A stretch of DNA of 64,000 nucleotides from Catonia carolina (lineage: Eukaryota > Arthropoda > Insecta > Hemiptera > Achilidae): positions 77,365,401 to 77,429,400 of the forward strand of contig JAQMRL010000004.1 in assembly GCA_035578175.1 (NCBI GenBank), given 5' to 3'. The translations under genes and the position numbers were made by a program. Of the stretch, positions 1 through 11,104 are shown one piece after another; within the stretch, counting starts at the first letter, position 1, and each line of letters opens with the position of its first letter. The notes below the pieces were generated by a model. The model was not told where the DNA came from. It did no database searches and saw nothing but the letters and a program-made list of their open reading frames with translations.

Positions 1-231
1 AATTTTTCTGCTTACATTTTTGCTACGGCAATTAAGCGAATGCGGTCGCCGAATTTTTTTTTATTTATCTCATGTGTACGAATCAGGTATTAAAGGTTAT
101 AGTTTTACACTGCCTGTGTAGAAGATATAAATACTGCTTATAAATTTCCCGTTAACTAACAGATCCTAAATCAACGAAAAATAGACTTGACAAGACGTTA
201 CTTGAAAAATCATTTTTGATTTACGCTAATA

Positions 232-252
232 TTGTGTTTAACAGAAACACAA
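232..252. repeat. 8-bp perfect inverted repeat in monomer (hairpin)
   Basis: TTGTGTTT at 232-239 pairs perfectly with AAACACAA at 245-252 around a 5-base loop. It recurs at the same offset in every copy; in M29 one stem base is changed (T at 53750). It may be chance in AT-rich DNA. No terminator or RNA function can be assigned. Confidence 0.5.
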
Positions 253-369
253 ATATATGTATCAACATATAACTGGTAGTCAACAAACGATCTGTTAGGG
301 TTGCGTGAGTAAGTCGGGCCAAGTGGAGTGTGATGCGCATGTGACGTCAACGGCTCAGGTAATAATTGC

Positions 370-555
370 CCAATCAGAGTCTCGTATTTTCGGCCAATAA
401 GAAAGCCCAGTTTTAACCAATCAGATGTCTTCTCTTGCGTCATTTTGATTGGTCAATATTGTCCAATCAGAGAGTTTATATAACTGTACTACGTCACACC
501 GATGTCAACCAATGACAAAGTGTCTCGAGCGTTACGTCATTCGTCAGGATATGCG
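370..555 (+). repeat. Degenerate ~46-bp internal subrepeat carrying CCAAT boxes
   Basis: Four forward CCAAT boxes start at 370, 417, 463 and 509, giving spacings of 47, 46 and 46 bp. A TCTC-containing stretch and a CGTCA core follow the box in several units (436, 490, 533). The pattern suggests the cluster arose by old tandem duplication of a short CCAAT-plus-CRE unit before the 1851 bp monomer was amplified. The units are diverged, so this rests on spacing and shared motifs and not on strong identity. Confidence 0.5.
477..483 (+). promoter_or_regulatory. TATA-box-like TATATAA
   Basis: TATATAA sits 14 bp after the start of a CCAATCAG box and just before a TACGTCA. If used on the plus strand, transcription would be expected to start about 25-30 bp downstream, near 505-510. 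The only ATG close by, at 502, opens a frame of about 20 codons. In AT-rich DNA a single TATA match is weak evidence; its place inside the factor-site cluster is what makes it notable. Confidence 0.4.
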
Positions 556-1851
556 GCTTTCTGATTGGTCCGTACTGATTCTGGGCGTCACGTCGAGTGT
601 GATTGTAATGTAAAATCCACACCTAATGCCAGCCTCTAGTTAACGGTAGGGCAAAACATATGAAGGTACCTTTTAATGAGATTTATAGTTTCTAGGTAAA
701 TATCACTTACGAAATATGTAGTACACCATTGTAGAGATCTTTCGAGTTTTTAAGGAAATTAAAAGTTGGTTTCTGTTGCTGCTAAATGTTTACACGGTTT
801 TTGAGAAATCACGAGTGTTCATTCGATACCGACACAAAGAAAAATAAACAATTGAGAGTTATCTATTTTTCCTAGTTCGATTTTTGTAACCTAATTTTTG
901 GCCTGTAATGTATCATATTTTTAAGGAAATGACTTTATACAACTGAAAATAAATATTACGATACGCAGAAGGCAACTGAAAAATCTAATTCAAAATATCT
1001 TGAGACGAAACAAAGTCAATATCCTATCGGGTAAGAAAATATACCTCATTTATCCGTTTTATAACAAGAAAACTATTTTGCTCTACCAACGAGCATTAGT
1101 CGAAAAATAATAATCAACGGTCTGACAAAATGATGATATTATATTGGGCGATGTAATTTCGAAAAAGCTTTTCTGGCTTTACTCTTATTTCATTAGTTCC
1201 TGTATTTTAAGATGTATGAAATTTATTGTGGCCATAATGAAAAGGTAGAGTGTTAAACATTTTTTGCTTGTAGTTTGCTAGTTCCTGACCGTAAATATGT
1301 CTTCATTTTTACCACCGGGTCAGCCAATTATATGACTAAAGCACGTAAGAACAGAAGAGGTAGAGGTATAAATGACACTAGTCAGAGTTATCTCATCTGA
1401 GTTGCATGAATTTCATTTTACAATCAAACCCTGTTGATTATGAAATACAGGTGTCATTCGGAGAGTCGAAAGTACATGATTTTCCGAAGGACTGGCATTC
1501 TGATAAGTATAATTATAAACGCTGTGAGAAGACCATGTAAACCAACTCAACTCGTCTCACTCAGAAAAGATTTTAGAGCTTCAAACCACCTTGCCCGCTG
1601 CTTACCTAAAAAACAATATTCATTGCTCAACAATTTCAACAGCCAGCATTTTAGTTTACTGACAAATTGGATTGAAAATAAGTAATGTTATTAGCCTACC
1701 CTGCCTAAGAGAACGCATGACATGTTCGGCTTCGGAACGTTAAAAAGTTGCATCTGATAATGCTTTTAAAATTGTAATATTCGAACAAGCTGCCTACATA
1801 AACACTGATTACAGGCCTAAAACTATATAAAATCACAGCCATCGGGATCGC

Positions 1852-3702
1852 AATTTTTCTGCTTACATTTTTGCTACGGCAATTAAGCGAATGCGGTCGC
1901 CGAATTTTTTTTTATTTATCTCATGTGTACGAATCAGGTATTAAAGGTTATAGTTTTACACTGCCTGTGTAGAAGATATAAATACTGCTTATAAATTTCC
2001 CGTTAACTAACAGATCCTAAATCAACGAAAAATAGACTTGACAAGACGTTACTTGAAAAATCATTTTTGATTTACGCTAATATTGTGTTTAACAGAAACA
2101 CAAATATATGTATCAACATATAACTGGTAGTCAACAAACGATCTGTTAGGGTTGCGTGAGTAAGTCGGGCCAAGTGGAGTGTGATGCGCATGTGACGTCA
2201 ACGGCTCAGGTAATAATTGCCCAATCAGAGTCTCGTATTTTCGGCCAATAAGAAAGCCCAGTTTTAACCAATCAGATGTCTTCTCTTGCGTCATTTTGAT
2301 TGGTCAATATTGTCCAATCAGAGAGTTTATATAACTGTACTACGTCACACCGATGTCAACCAATGACAAAGTGTCTCGAGCGTTACGTCATTCGTCAGGA
2401 TATGCGGCTTTCTGATTGACGCACTCTGATATGTGGCGTCACGTCGAGTGTGATTGTAATGTAAAATCCACACCTAATGCCAGCCTCTAGTTAACAGTAG
2501 GGCAAAACATATGAAGGTACCTTTTAATGAGATTTATAGTTTCTAGGTAAATATCACTTACGAAATATGTAGTACCCCATTGTAGAGATCTTTCGAGTTT
2601 TTAAGGAAATTAAAAGTTGGTTTCTGTTGCTGCTAAATGTTAACACGGTTTTTGAGAAATCACGAGTGTTCATTCGATACCGACACAAAGAAAAATAAAC
2701 AATTGAGAGTTATCTATTTTTCCTAGTTCGATTTTTGTAACCTAATTTTTGGCCAGTAATGTATCATATTTTTAAGGGAATGACTTTATACAACTGAAAA
2801 TAAATATTACGATACGTAGATAGCAACTGAAAAATCTAATTCAAAATATCTTGAGACGAAACAAAGTCAATATCTTATCGGGTAAGAAAATATACCTCAT
2901 TTATCCGTTATATAACAAGAAAACTATTTTGCTCTACCAACGAGCATTAGTCGAAAAATAATAATCAACGGTCTGACAAAATGATGATATTATATTGGGC
3001 GATGTAATTTCGAAAAAGCTTTTCTGGCTTTACTCTTATTTCATTAGTTCCTGTATTTTAAGATGTATGAAATTTATTGTGGCCATAATGAAAAGGTAGA
3101 GTGTTAAACATTTTTTGCTTGTAGTTTGCTAGTTCCTGACCGTAAATATGTCTTCATTTTTACCACCGGGTCAGCCAATTATATGACTAAAGCACGTAAG
3201 AACAGAAGAGGTAGAGGTATAAATGACACTAGTCAGAGTTATCTCATCTGAGTTGCATGAATTTCATTTTACAATCAAACCCTGTTGATTATGAAATACA
3301 GGTGTCATTCGGAGAGTCGAAAGTACATGATTTTCCGAAGGACTGGCATTCTGATAAGTATAATTATAAACGCTGTGAGAAGACCATGTAAACCAACTCA
3401 ACTCGTCTCACTCAGAAAAGATTTTAGAGCTTCAAACCACCTTGCCCGCTGCTTACCTAAAAAACAATATTCATTGCTCAACAATTTCAACAGCCAGCAT
3501 TTTAGTTTACTGACAAATTGGATTGAAAATAAGTAATGTTATTAGCCTACCCTGCCTAAGAGAACGCATGACATGTTCGGCTTCGGAACGTTAAAAAGTT
3601 GCATCTGATAATGCTTTTAAAATTGTAATATTCGAACAAGCTGCCTACATAAACACTGATTACAGGCCTAAAACTATATAAAATCACAGCCATCGGGATC
3701 GC
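1852..3702. repeat. Satellite monomer M2 (with a divergent patch)
   Basis: A 1851 bp copy. Ten of 16 bases at 2419-2434 differ from all other copies, which destroys the last reverse CCAAT box (ATTGG becomes ATTGA). It shares T/A at 2821-2822 with M3, and has T and A at the offset-1024 and offset-1059 sites, as in M3, M6, M11, M13 and M14. Confidence 0.97.
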
Positions 3703-5553
3703 AATTTTTCTGCTTACATTTTTGCTACGGCAATTAAGCGAATGCGGTCGCCGAATTTTTTTTTATTTATCTCATGTGTACGAATCAGGTATTAAAGGTT
3801 ATAGTTTTACACTGCCTGTGTAGAAGATATAAATACTGCTTATAAATTTCCCGTTAACTAACAGATCCTAAATCAACGAAAAATAGACTTGACAAGACGT
3901 TACTTGAAAAATCATTTTTGATTTACGCTAATATTGTGTTTAACAGAAACACAAATATATGTATCAACATATAACTGGTAGTCAACAAACGATCTGTTAG
4001 GGTTGCGTGAGTAAGTCGGGCCAAGTGGAGTGTGATGCGCATGTGACGTCAACGGCTCAGGTAATAATTGCCCAATCAGAGTCTCGTATTTTCGGCCAAT
4101 AAGAAAGCCCAGTTTTAACCAATCAGATGTCTTCTCTTGCGTCATTTTGATTGGTCAATATTGTCCAATCAGAGAGTTTATATAACTGTACTACGTCACA
4201 CCGATGTCAACCAATGACAAAGTGTCTCGAGCGTTACGTCATTCGTCAGGATATGCGGCTTTCTGATTGGTCCGTACTGATTCTGGGCGTCACGTCGAGT
4301 GTGATTGTAATGTAAAATCCACACCTAATGCCAGCCTCTAGTTAACAGTAGGGCAAAACATATGAAGGTACCTTTTAATGAGATTTATAGTTTCTAGGTA
4401 AATATCACTTACGAAATATGTAGTACCCCATTGTAGAGATCTTTCGAGTTTTTAAGGAAATTAAAAGTTGGTTTCTGTTGCTGCTAAATGTTAACACGGT
4501 TTTTGAGAAATCACGAGTGTTCATTCGATACCGACACAAAGAAAAAAAAACAATTGAGAGTTATCTATTTTTCCTAGTTCGATTTTTGTAACCTAATTTT
4601 TGGCCAGTAATGTATCATATTTTTAAGGGAATGACTTTATACAACTGAAAATAAATATTACGATACGTAGATAGCAACTGAAAAATCTAATTCAAAATAT
4701 CTTGAGACGAAACAAAGTCAATATCTTATCGGGTAAGAAAATATACCTCATTTATCCGTTATATAACAAGAAAACTATTTTGCTCTACCAACGAGCATTA
4801 GTCGAAAAATAATAATCAACGGTCTGACAAAATGATGATATTATATTGGGCGATGTAATTTCGAAAAAGCTTTTCTGGCTTTACTCTTATTTCATTAGTT
4901 CCTGTATTTTAAGATGTATGAAATTTATTGTGGCCATAATGAAAAGGTAGAGTGTTAAACATTTTTTGCTTGTAGTTTGCTAGTTCCTGACCGTAAATAT
5001 GTCTTCATTTTTACCACCGGGTCAGCCAATTATATGACTAAAGCACGTAAGAACAGAAGAGGTAGAGGTATAAATGACACTAGTCAGAGTTATCTCATCT
5101 GAGTTGCATGAATTTCATTTTACAATCAAACCCTGTTGATTATGAAATACAGGTGTCATTCGGAGAGTCGAAAGTACATGATTTTCCGAAGGACTGGCAT
5201 TCTGATAAGTATAATTATAAACGCTGTGAGAAGACCATGTAAACCAACTCAACTCGTCTCACTCAGAAAAGATTTTAGAGCTTCAAACCACCTTGCCCGC
5301 TGCTTACCTAAAAAACAATATTCATTGCTCAACAATTTCAACAGCCAGCATTTTAGTTAACTGACAAATTGGATTGAAAATAAGTAATGTTATTAGCCTA
5401 CCCTGCCTAAGAGAACGCATGACATGTTCGGCTTCGGAACGTTAAAAAGTTGCATCTGATAATGCTTTTAAAATTGTAAGATTCGAACAAGCTGCCTACA
5501 TAAACAGTGATTACAGGCCTAAAACTATATAAAATCACAGCCATCGGGATCGC
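3703..5553. repeat. Satellite monomer M3
   Basis: A 1851 bp copy. A at 4547 makes an uninterrupted A run, shared only with M11. It carries TTAA in place of TTTA at offset 1655-1658, and G at the offset-1805 site. G replaces T near 5480. Confidence 0.97.
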
Positions 5554-7404
5554 AATTTTTCTGCTTACATTTTTGCTACGGCAATTAAGCGAATGCGGTC
5601 GCCGAATTTTTTTTTATTTATCTCATGTGTACGAATCAGGTATTAAAGGTTATAGTTTTACACTGCCTGTGTAGAAGATATAAATACTGCTTATAAATTT
5701 CCCGTTAACTAACAGATCCTAAATCAACGAAAAATAGACTTGACAAGACGTTACTTGAAAAATCATTTTTGATTTACGCTAATATTGTGTTTAACAGAAA
5801 CACAAATATATGTATCAACATATAACTGGTAGTCAACAAACGATCTGTTAGGGTTGCGTGAGTAAGTCGGGCCAAGTGGAGTGTGATGCGCATGTGACGT
5901 CAACGGCTCAGGTAATAATTGCCCAATCAGAGTCTCGTATTTTCGGCCAATAAGAAAGCCCAGTTTTAACCAATCAGATGTCTTCTCTTGCGTCATTTTG
6001 ATTGGTCAATATTGTCCAATCAGAGAGTTTATATAACTGTACTACGTCACACCGATGTCAACCAATGACAAAGTGTCTCGAGCGTTACGTCATTCGTCAG
6101 GATATGCGGCTTTCTGATTGGTCCGTACTGATTCTGGGCGTCACGTCGAGTGTGATTGTAATGTAAAATCCACACCTAATGCCAGCCTCTAGTTAACAGT
6201 AGGGCAAAACATATGAAGGTACCTTTTAATGAGATTTATAGTTTCTAGGTAAATATCACTTACGAAATATGTAGTACCCCATTGTAGAGATCTTTCGAGT
6301 TTTTAAGGAAATTAAAAGTTGGTTTCTGTTGCTGCTAAATGTTAACACGGTTTTTGAGAAATCACGAGTGTTCATTCGATACCGACACAAAGAAAAATAA
6401 ACAATTGAGAGTTATCTATTTTTCCTAGTTCGATTTTTGTAACCTAATTTTTGGCCAGTAATGTATCATATTTTTAAGGGAATGACTTTATACAACTGAA
6501 AATAAATATTACGATACGTAGAAGGCAACTGAAAAATCTAATTTAAAATATCTTGAGACGAAACAAAGTCAATATCCTATCGGGTAAGAAAATATACCTC
6601 ATTTATCCGTTTTATAACAAGAAAACTATTTTGCTCTACCAACGAGCATTAGTCGAAAAATAATAATCAACGGTCTGACAAAATGATGATATTATATTGG
6701 GCGATGTAATTTCGAAAAAGCTTTTCTGGCTTTACTCTTATTTCATTAGTTCCTGTATTTTAAGATGTATGAAATTTATTGTGGCCATAATGAAAAGGTA
6801 GAGTGTTAAACATTTTTTGCTTGTAGTTTGCTAGTTCCTGACCGTAAATATGTATTCATTTTTACCACCGGGTCAGCCAATTATATGACTAAAGCACGTA
6901 AGAACAGAAGAGGTAGAGGTATAAATGACACTAGTCAGAGTTATCTCATCTGAGTTGCATGAATTTCATTTTACAATCAAACCCTGTTGATTATGAAATA
7001 CAGGTGTCATTCGGAGAGTCGAAAGTACATGATTTTCCGAAGGACTGGCATTCTGATAAGTATAATTATAAACGCTGTGAGAAGACCATGTAAACCAACT
7101 CAACTCGTCTCACTCAGAAAAGATTTTAGAGCTTCAAACCACCTTGCCCGCTGCTTACCTAAAAAACAATATTCATTGCTCAACAATTTCAACAGCCAGC
7201 ATTTTAGTTAACTGACAAATTGGATTGAAAATAAGTAATGTTATTAGCCTACCCTGCCTAAGAGAACGCATGACATGTTCGGCTTCGGAACGTTAAAAAG
7301 TTGCATCTGATAATGCTTTTAAAATTGTAATATTCGAACAAGCTGCCTACATAAACACTGATTACAGGCCTAAAACTATATAAAATCACAGCCATCGGGA
7401 TCGC
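5554..7404. repeat. Satellite monomer M4
   Basis: A 1851 bp copy. It has T at offset 991, shared with M7, M12 and M15, and A at offset 1657. A private A at 6854 is seen. Confidence 0.97.
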
Positions 7405-9254
7405 AATTTTTCTGCTTACATTTTTGCTACGGCAATTAAGCGAATGCGGTCGCCGAATTTTTTTTTATTTATCTCATGTGTACGAATCAGGTATTAAAGG
7501 TTATAGTTTTACACTGCCTGTGTAGAAGATATAAATACTGCTTATAAATTTCCCGTTAACTAACAGATCCTAAATCAACGAAAAATAGACTTGACAAGAC
7601 GTTACTTGAAAAATCATTTTTGATTTACGCTAATATTGTGTTTAACAGAAACACAAATATATGTATCAACATATAACTGGTAGTCAACAAACGATCTGTT
7701 AGGGTTGCGTGAGTAAGTCGGGCCAAGTGGAGTGTGATGCGCATGTGACGTCAACGGCTCAGGTAATAATTGCCCAATCAGAGTCTCGTATTTTCGGCCA
7801 ATAAGAAAGCCCAGTTTTAACCAATCAGATGTCTTCTCTTGCGTCATTTTGATTGGTCAATATTGTCCAATCAGAGAGTTTATATAACTGTACTACGTCA
7901 CACCGATGTCAACCAATGACAAAGTGTCTCGAGCGTTACGTCATTCGTCAGGATATGCGGCTTTCTGATTGGTCCGTACTGATTCTGGGCGTCACGTCGA
8001 GTGTGATTGTAATGTAAAATCCACACCTAATGCCAGCCTCTAGTTAACAGTAGGGCAAAACATATGAAGGTACCTTTTAATGAGATTTATAGTTTCTAGG
8101 TAAATATCACTTACGAAATATGTAGTACCCCATTGTAGAGATCTTTCGAGTTTTTAAGGAAATTAAAAGTTGGTTTCTGTTGCTGCTAAATGTTAACACG
8201 GTTTTTGAGAAATCACGAGTGTTCATTCGATACCGACACAAAGAAAAATAAACAATTGAGAGTTATCTATTTTTCCTAGTTCGATTTTTGTAACCTAATT
8301 TTTGGCCAGTAATGTATCATATTTTTAAGGGAATGACTTTATACAACTGAAAATAAATATTACGATACGTAGAAGGCAACTGAAAAATCTAATTCAAAAT
8401 ATCTTGAGACGAAACAAAGTCAATATCCTATCGGGTAAGAAAATATACCTCATTTATCCGTTTTATAACAAGAAAACTATTTTGCTCTACCAACGAGCAT
8501 TAGTCGAAAAATAATAATCAACGGTCTGACAAAATGATGATATTATATTGGGCGATGTAATTTCGAAAAAGCTTTTCTGGCTTTACTCTTGATTCATTAG
8601 TTCCTGTATTTTAAGATGTATGAAATTTATTGTGGCCATAATGAAAAGGTAGAGTGTTAAACATTTTTTGCTTGTAGTTTGCTAGTTCCTGACCGTAAAT
8701 ATGTCTTCATTTTTACCACCGGGTCAGCCAATTATATGACTAAAGCACGTAAGAACAGAAGAGGTAGAGGTATAAATGACACTAGTCAGAGTTATCTCAT
8801 CTGAGTTGCATGAATTTCATTTTACAATCAAACCCTGTTGATTATGAAATACAGGTGTCATTCGGAGAGTCGAAAGTACATGATTTTCCGAAGGACTGGC
8901 ATTCTGATAAGTATAATTATAAACGCTGTGAGAAGACCATGTAAACCAACTCAACTCGTCTCACTCAGAAAAGATTTTAGAGCTTCAAACCACCTTGCCC
9001 GCTGCTTACCTAAAAAACAATATTCATTGCTCAACAATTTCAACAGCCACATTTTAGTTTACTGACAAATTGGATTGAAAATAAGTAATGTTATTAGCCT
9101 ACCCTGCCTAAGAGAACGCATGACATGTTCGGCTTCGGAACGTTAAAAAGTTGCATCTGATAATGCTTTTAAAATTGTAAAATTCGAACAAGCTGCCTAC
9201 ATAAACACTGATTACAGGCCTAAAACTATATAAAATCACAGCCATCGGGATCGC
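7405..9254. repeat. Satellite monomer M5 (1850 bp)
   Basis: It lacks one base near 9048 (CAGCCACATT in place of CAGCCAGCATT), a deletion shared with M6 and M14. It also shares GTAAAATTCG near 9177 with those two. A private GA replaces AT at 8591-8592. Confidence 0.97.
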
Positions 9255-11104
9255 AATTTTTCTGCTTACATTTTTGCTACGGCAATTAAGCGAATGCGGT
9301 CGCCGAATTTTTTTTTATTTATCTCATGTGTACGAATCAGGTATTAAAGGTTATAGTTTTACACTGCCTGTGTAGAAGATATAAATACTGCTTATAAATT
9401 TCCCGTTAACTAACAGATCCTAAATCAACGAAAAATAGACTTGACAAGACGTTACTTGAAAAATCATTTTTGATTTACGCTAATATTGTGTTTAACAGAA
9501 ACACAAATATATGTATCAACATATAACTGGTAGTCAACAAACGATCTGTTAGGGTTGCGTGAGTAAGTCGGGCCAAGTGGAGTGTGATGCGCATGTGACG
9601 TCAACGGCTCAGGTAATAATTGCCCAATCAGAGTCTCGTATTTTCGGCCAATAAGAAAGCCCAGTTTTAACCAATCAGATGTCTTCTCTTGCGTCATTTT
9701 GATTGGTCAATATTGTCCAATCAGAGAGTTTATATAACTGTACTACGTCACACCGATGTCAACCAATGACAAAGTGTCTCGAGCGTTACGTCATTCGTCA
9801 GGATATGCGGCTTTCTGATTGGTCCGTACTGATTCTGGGCGTCACGTCGAGTGTGATTGTAATGTAAAATCCACACCTAATGCCAGCCTCTAGTTAACAG
9901 TAGGGCAAAACATATGAAGGTACCTTTTAATGAGATTTATAGTTTCTAGGTAAATATCACTTACGAAATATGTAGTACCCCATTGTAGAGATCTTTCGAG
10001 TTTTTAAGGAAATTAAAAGTTGGTTTCTGTTGCTGCTAAATGTTAACACGGTTTTTGAGAAATCACGAGTGTTCATTCGATACCGACACAAAGAAAAATA
10101 AACAATTGAGAGTTATCTATTTTTCCTAGTTCGATTTTTGTAACCTAATTTTTGGCCAGTAATGTATCATATTTTTAAGGGAATGACTTTATACAACTGA
10201 AAATAAATATTACGATACGTAGAAGGCAACTGAAAAATCTAATTCAAAATATCTTGAGACGAAACAAAGTCAATATCTTATCGGGTAAGAAAATATACCT
10301 CATTTATCCGTTATATAACAAGAAAACTATTTTGCTCTACCAACGAGCATTAGTCGAAAAATAATAATCAACGGTCTGACAAAATGATGATATTATATTG
10401 GGCGATGTAATTTCAAAAAAGCTTTTCTGGCTTTACTCTTATTTCATTAGTTCCTGTATTTTAAGATGTATGAAATTTATTGTGGCCATAATGAAAAGGT
10501 AGAGTGTTAAACATTTTTTGCTTGTAGTTTGCTAGTTCCTGACCGTAAATATGTCTTCATTTTTACCACCGGGTCAGCCAATTATATGACTAAAGCACGT
10601 AAGAACAGAAGAGGTAGAGGTATAAATGACACTAGTCAGAGTTATCTCATCTGAGTTGCATGAATTTCATTTTACAATCAAACCCTGTTGATTATGAAAT
10701 ACAGGTGTCATTCGGAGAGTCGAAAGTACATGATTTTCCGAAGGACTGGCATTCTGATAAGTATAATTATAAACGCTGTGAGAAGACCATGTAAACCAAC
10801 TCAACTCGTCTCACTCAGAAAAGATTTTAGAGCTTCAAACCACCTTGCCCGCTGCTTACCTAAAAAACAATATTCATTGCTCAACAATTTCAACAGCCAC
10901 ATTTTAGTTTACTGACAAATTGGATTGAAAATAAGTAATGTTATTAGCCTACCCTGCCTAAGAGAACGCATGACATGTTCGGCTTCGGAACGTTAAAAAG
11001 TTGCATCTGATAATGCTTTTAAAATTGTAAAATTCGAACAAGCTGCCTACATAAACACTGATTACAGGCCTAAAACTATATAAAATCACAGCCATCGGGA
11101 TCGC
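9255..11104. repeat. Satellite monomer M6 (1850 bp)
   Basis: It has the same 1-bp deletion as M5 and M14. It also has A at offset 1161 (TTTCAAAAAAG), shared with M11 and M14. At every diagnostic site it matches M14, eight monomers away. Confidence 0.97.

Larger units (their letters stand above)
342..594. promoter_or_regulatory. Promoter-like cluster of CCAAT boxes, CRE/ATF sites and a TATA box (present in every monomer)
   Basis: Positions are given for M1; the same offsets hold in the other copies. CCAAT boxes in forward orientation start at 370, 394, 417, 463 and 509; reverse ATTGG occurs at 448-452 and 564-568. Three of the forward boxes extend to CCAATCAG (370, 417, 463). CRE-like sites are TGACGTCA at 342-349, TGCGTCA at 436-442, TACGTCA at 490-496 and 533-539, and GCGTCACGTC at 585-594. 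TATATAA lies at 477-483. CCAAT boxes are known NF-Y targets, and TGACGTCA is the known consensus for CREB/ATF bZIP factors. This density in about 250 bp is far above what I would expect by chance and resembles a polymerase II promoter. That it is active is inference. No coding sequence follows it on either strand. Confidence 0.6.
1..1851. repeat. Satellite monomer M1
   Basis: This is a 1851 bp copy and the reference for offsets. Gross layout: 1-340 is AT-rich with a short hairpin at 232-252; 342-594 is the CCAAT/CRE/TATA cluster; 595-1433 is AT-rich with no feature seen except two AATAAA hexamers near 843 and 946; 1434-1685 is a short open frame judged spurious; 1686-1851 is AT-rich. M1 has A at 725 and T at 791, as in M8/M10/M16/M18, but otherwise follows the common type. 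Private or rare bases are G at 645 and T at 904; the latter is shared only with M34. Confidence 0.98.

Noticed and set aside
294..301. A telomere-like TTAGGG
   Set aside because: It is a single hexamer per monomer with no tandem repetition; chance explains it.
210..443. A 77-codon minus-strand open frame present in nearly every monomer
   Set aside because: Its recurring DW and LIG motifs are the reverse complement of the CCAAT boxes. Its conservation only reflects the near-identity of the copies. M28 has a stop in it. No homology or codon bias is visible.
342..594. A histone gene promoter or tandem histone cluster
   Set aside because: CCAAT and TATA arrangements occur in histone promoters, but no histone coding sequence follows on either strand in 1851 bp.
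843..952. AATAAA hexamers as polyadenylation signals of a satellite transcript
   Set aside because: Two occur downstream of the promoter-like cluster, but in DNA this AT-rich they are expected by chance, and no transcript is known.
1434..1685. A plus-strand open frame of up to 83 codons in each monomer
   Set aside because: It starts at TTG (first ATG at 1440), and the array tolerates a stop (TTAA variant), a 1-bp deletion and a 1-bp insertion in it, giving 73-83 codons. It shows no recognisable domain.
1..1851. 5S rRNA, tRNA, snRNA or rDNA spacer as the origin of the monomer
   Set aside because: I found no convincing tRNA A and B boxes, no 5S internal promoter and no recognisable snRNA core. 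A TTCGAA-containing stretch near 1780 is too weak a B-box match.
1..1851. A CENP-B box that would support a centromeric role
   Set aside because: No sequence close to the CENP-B consensus was seen on either strand.
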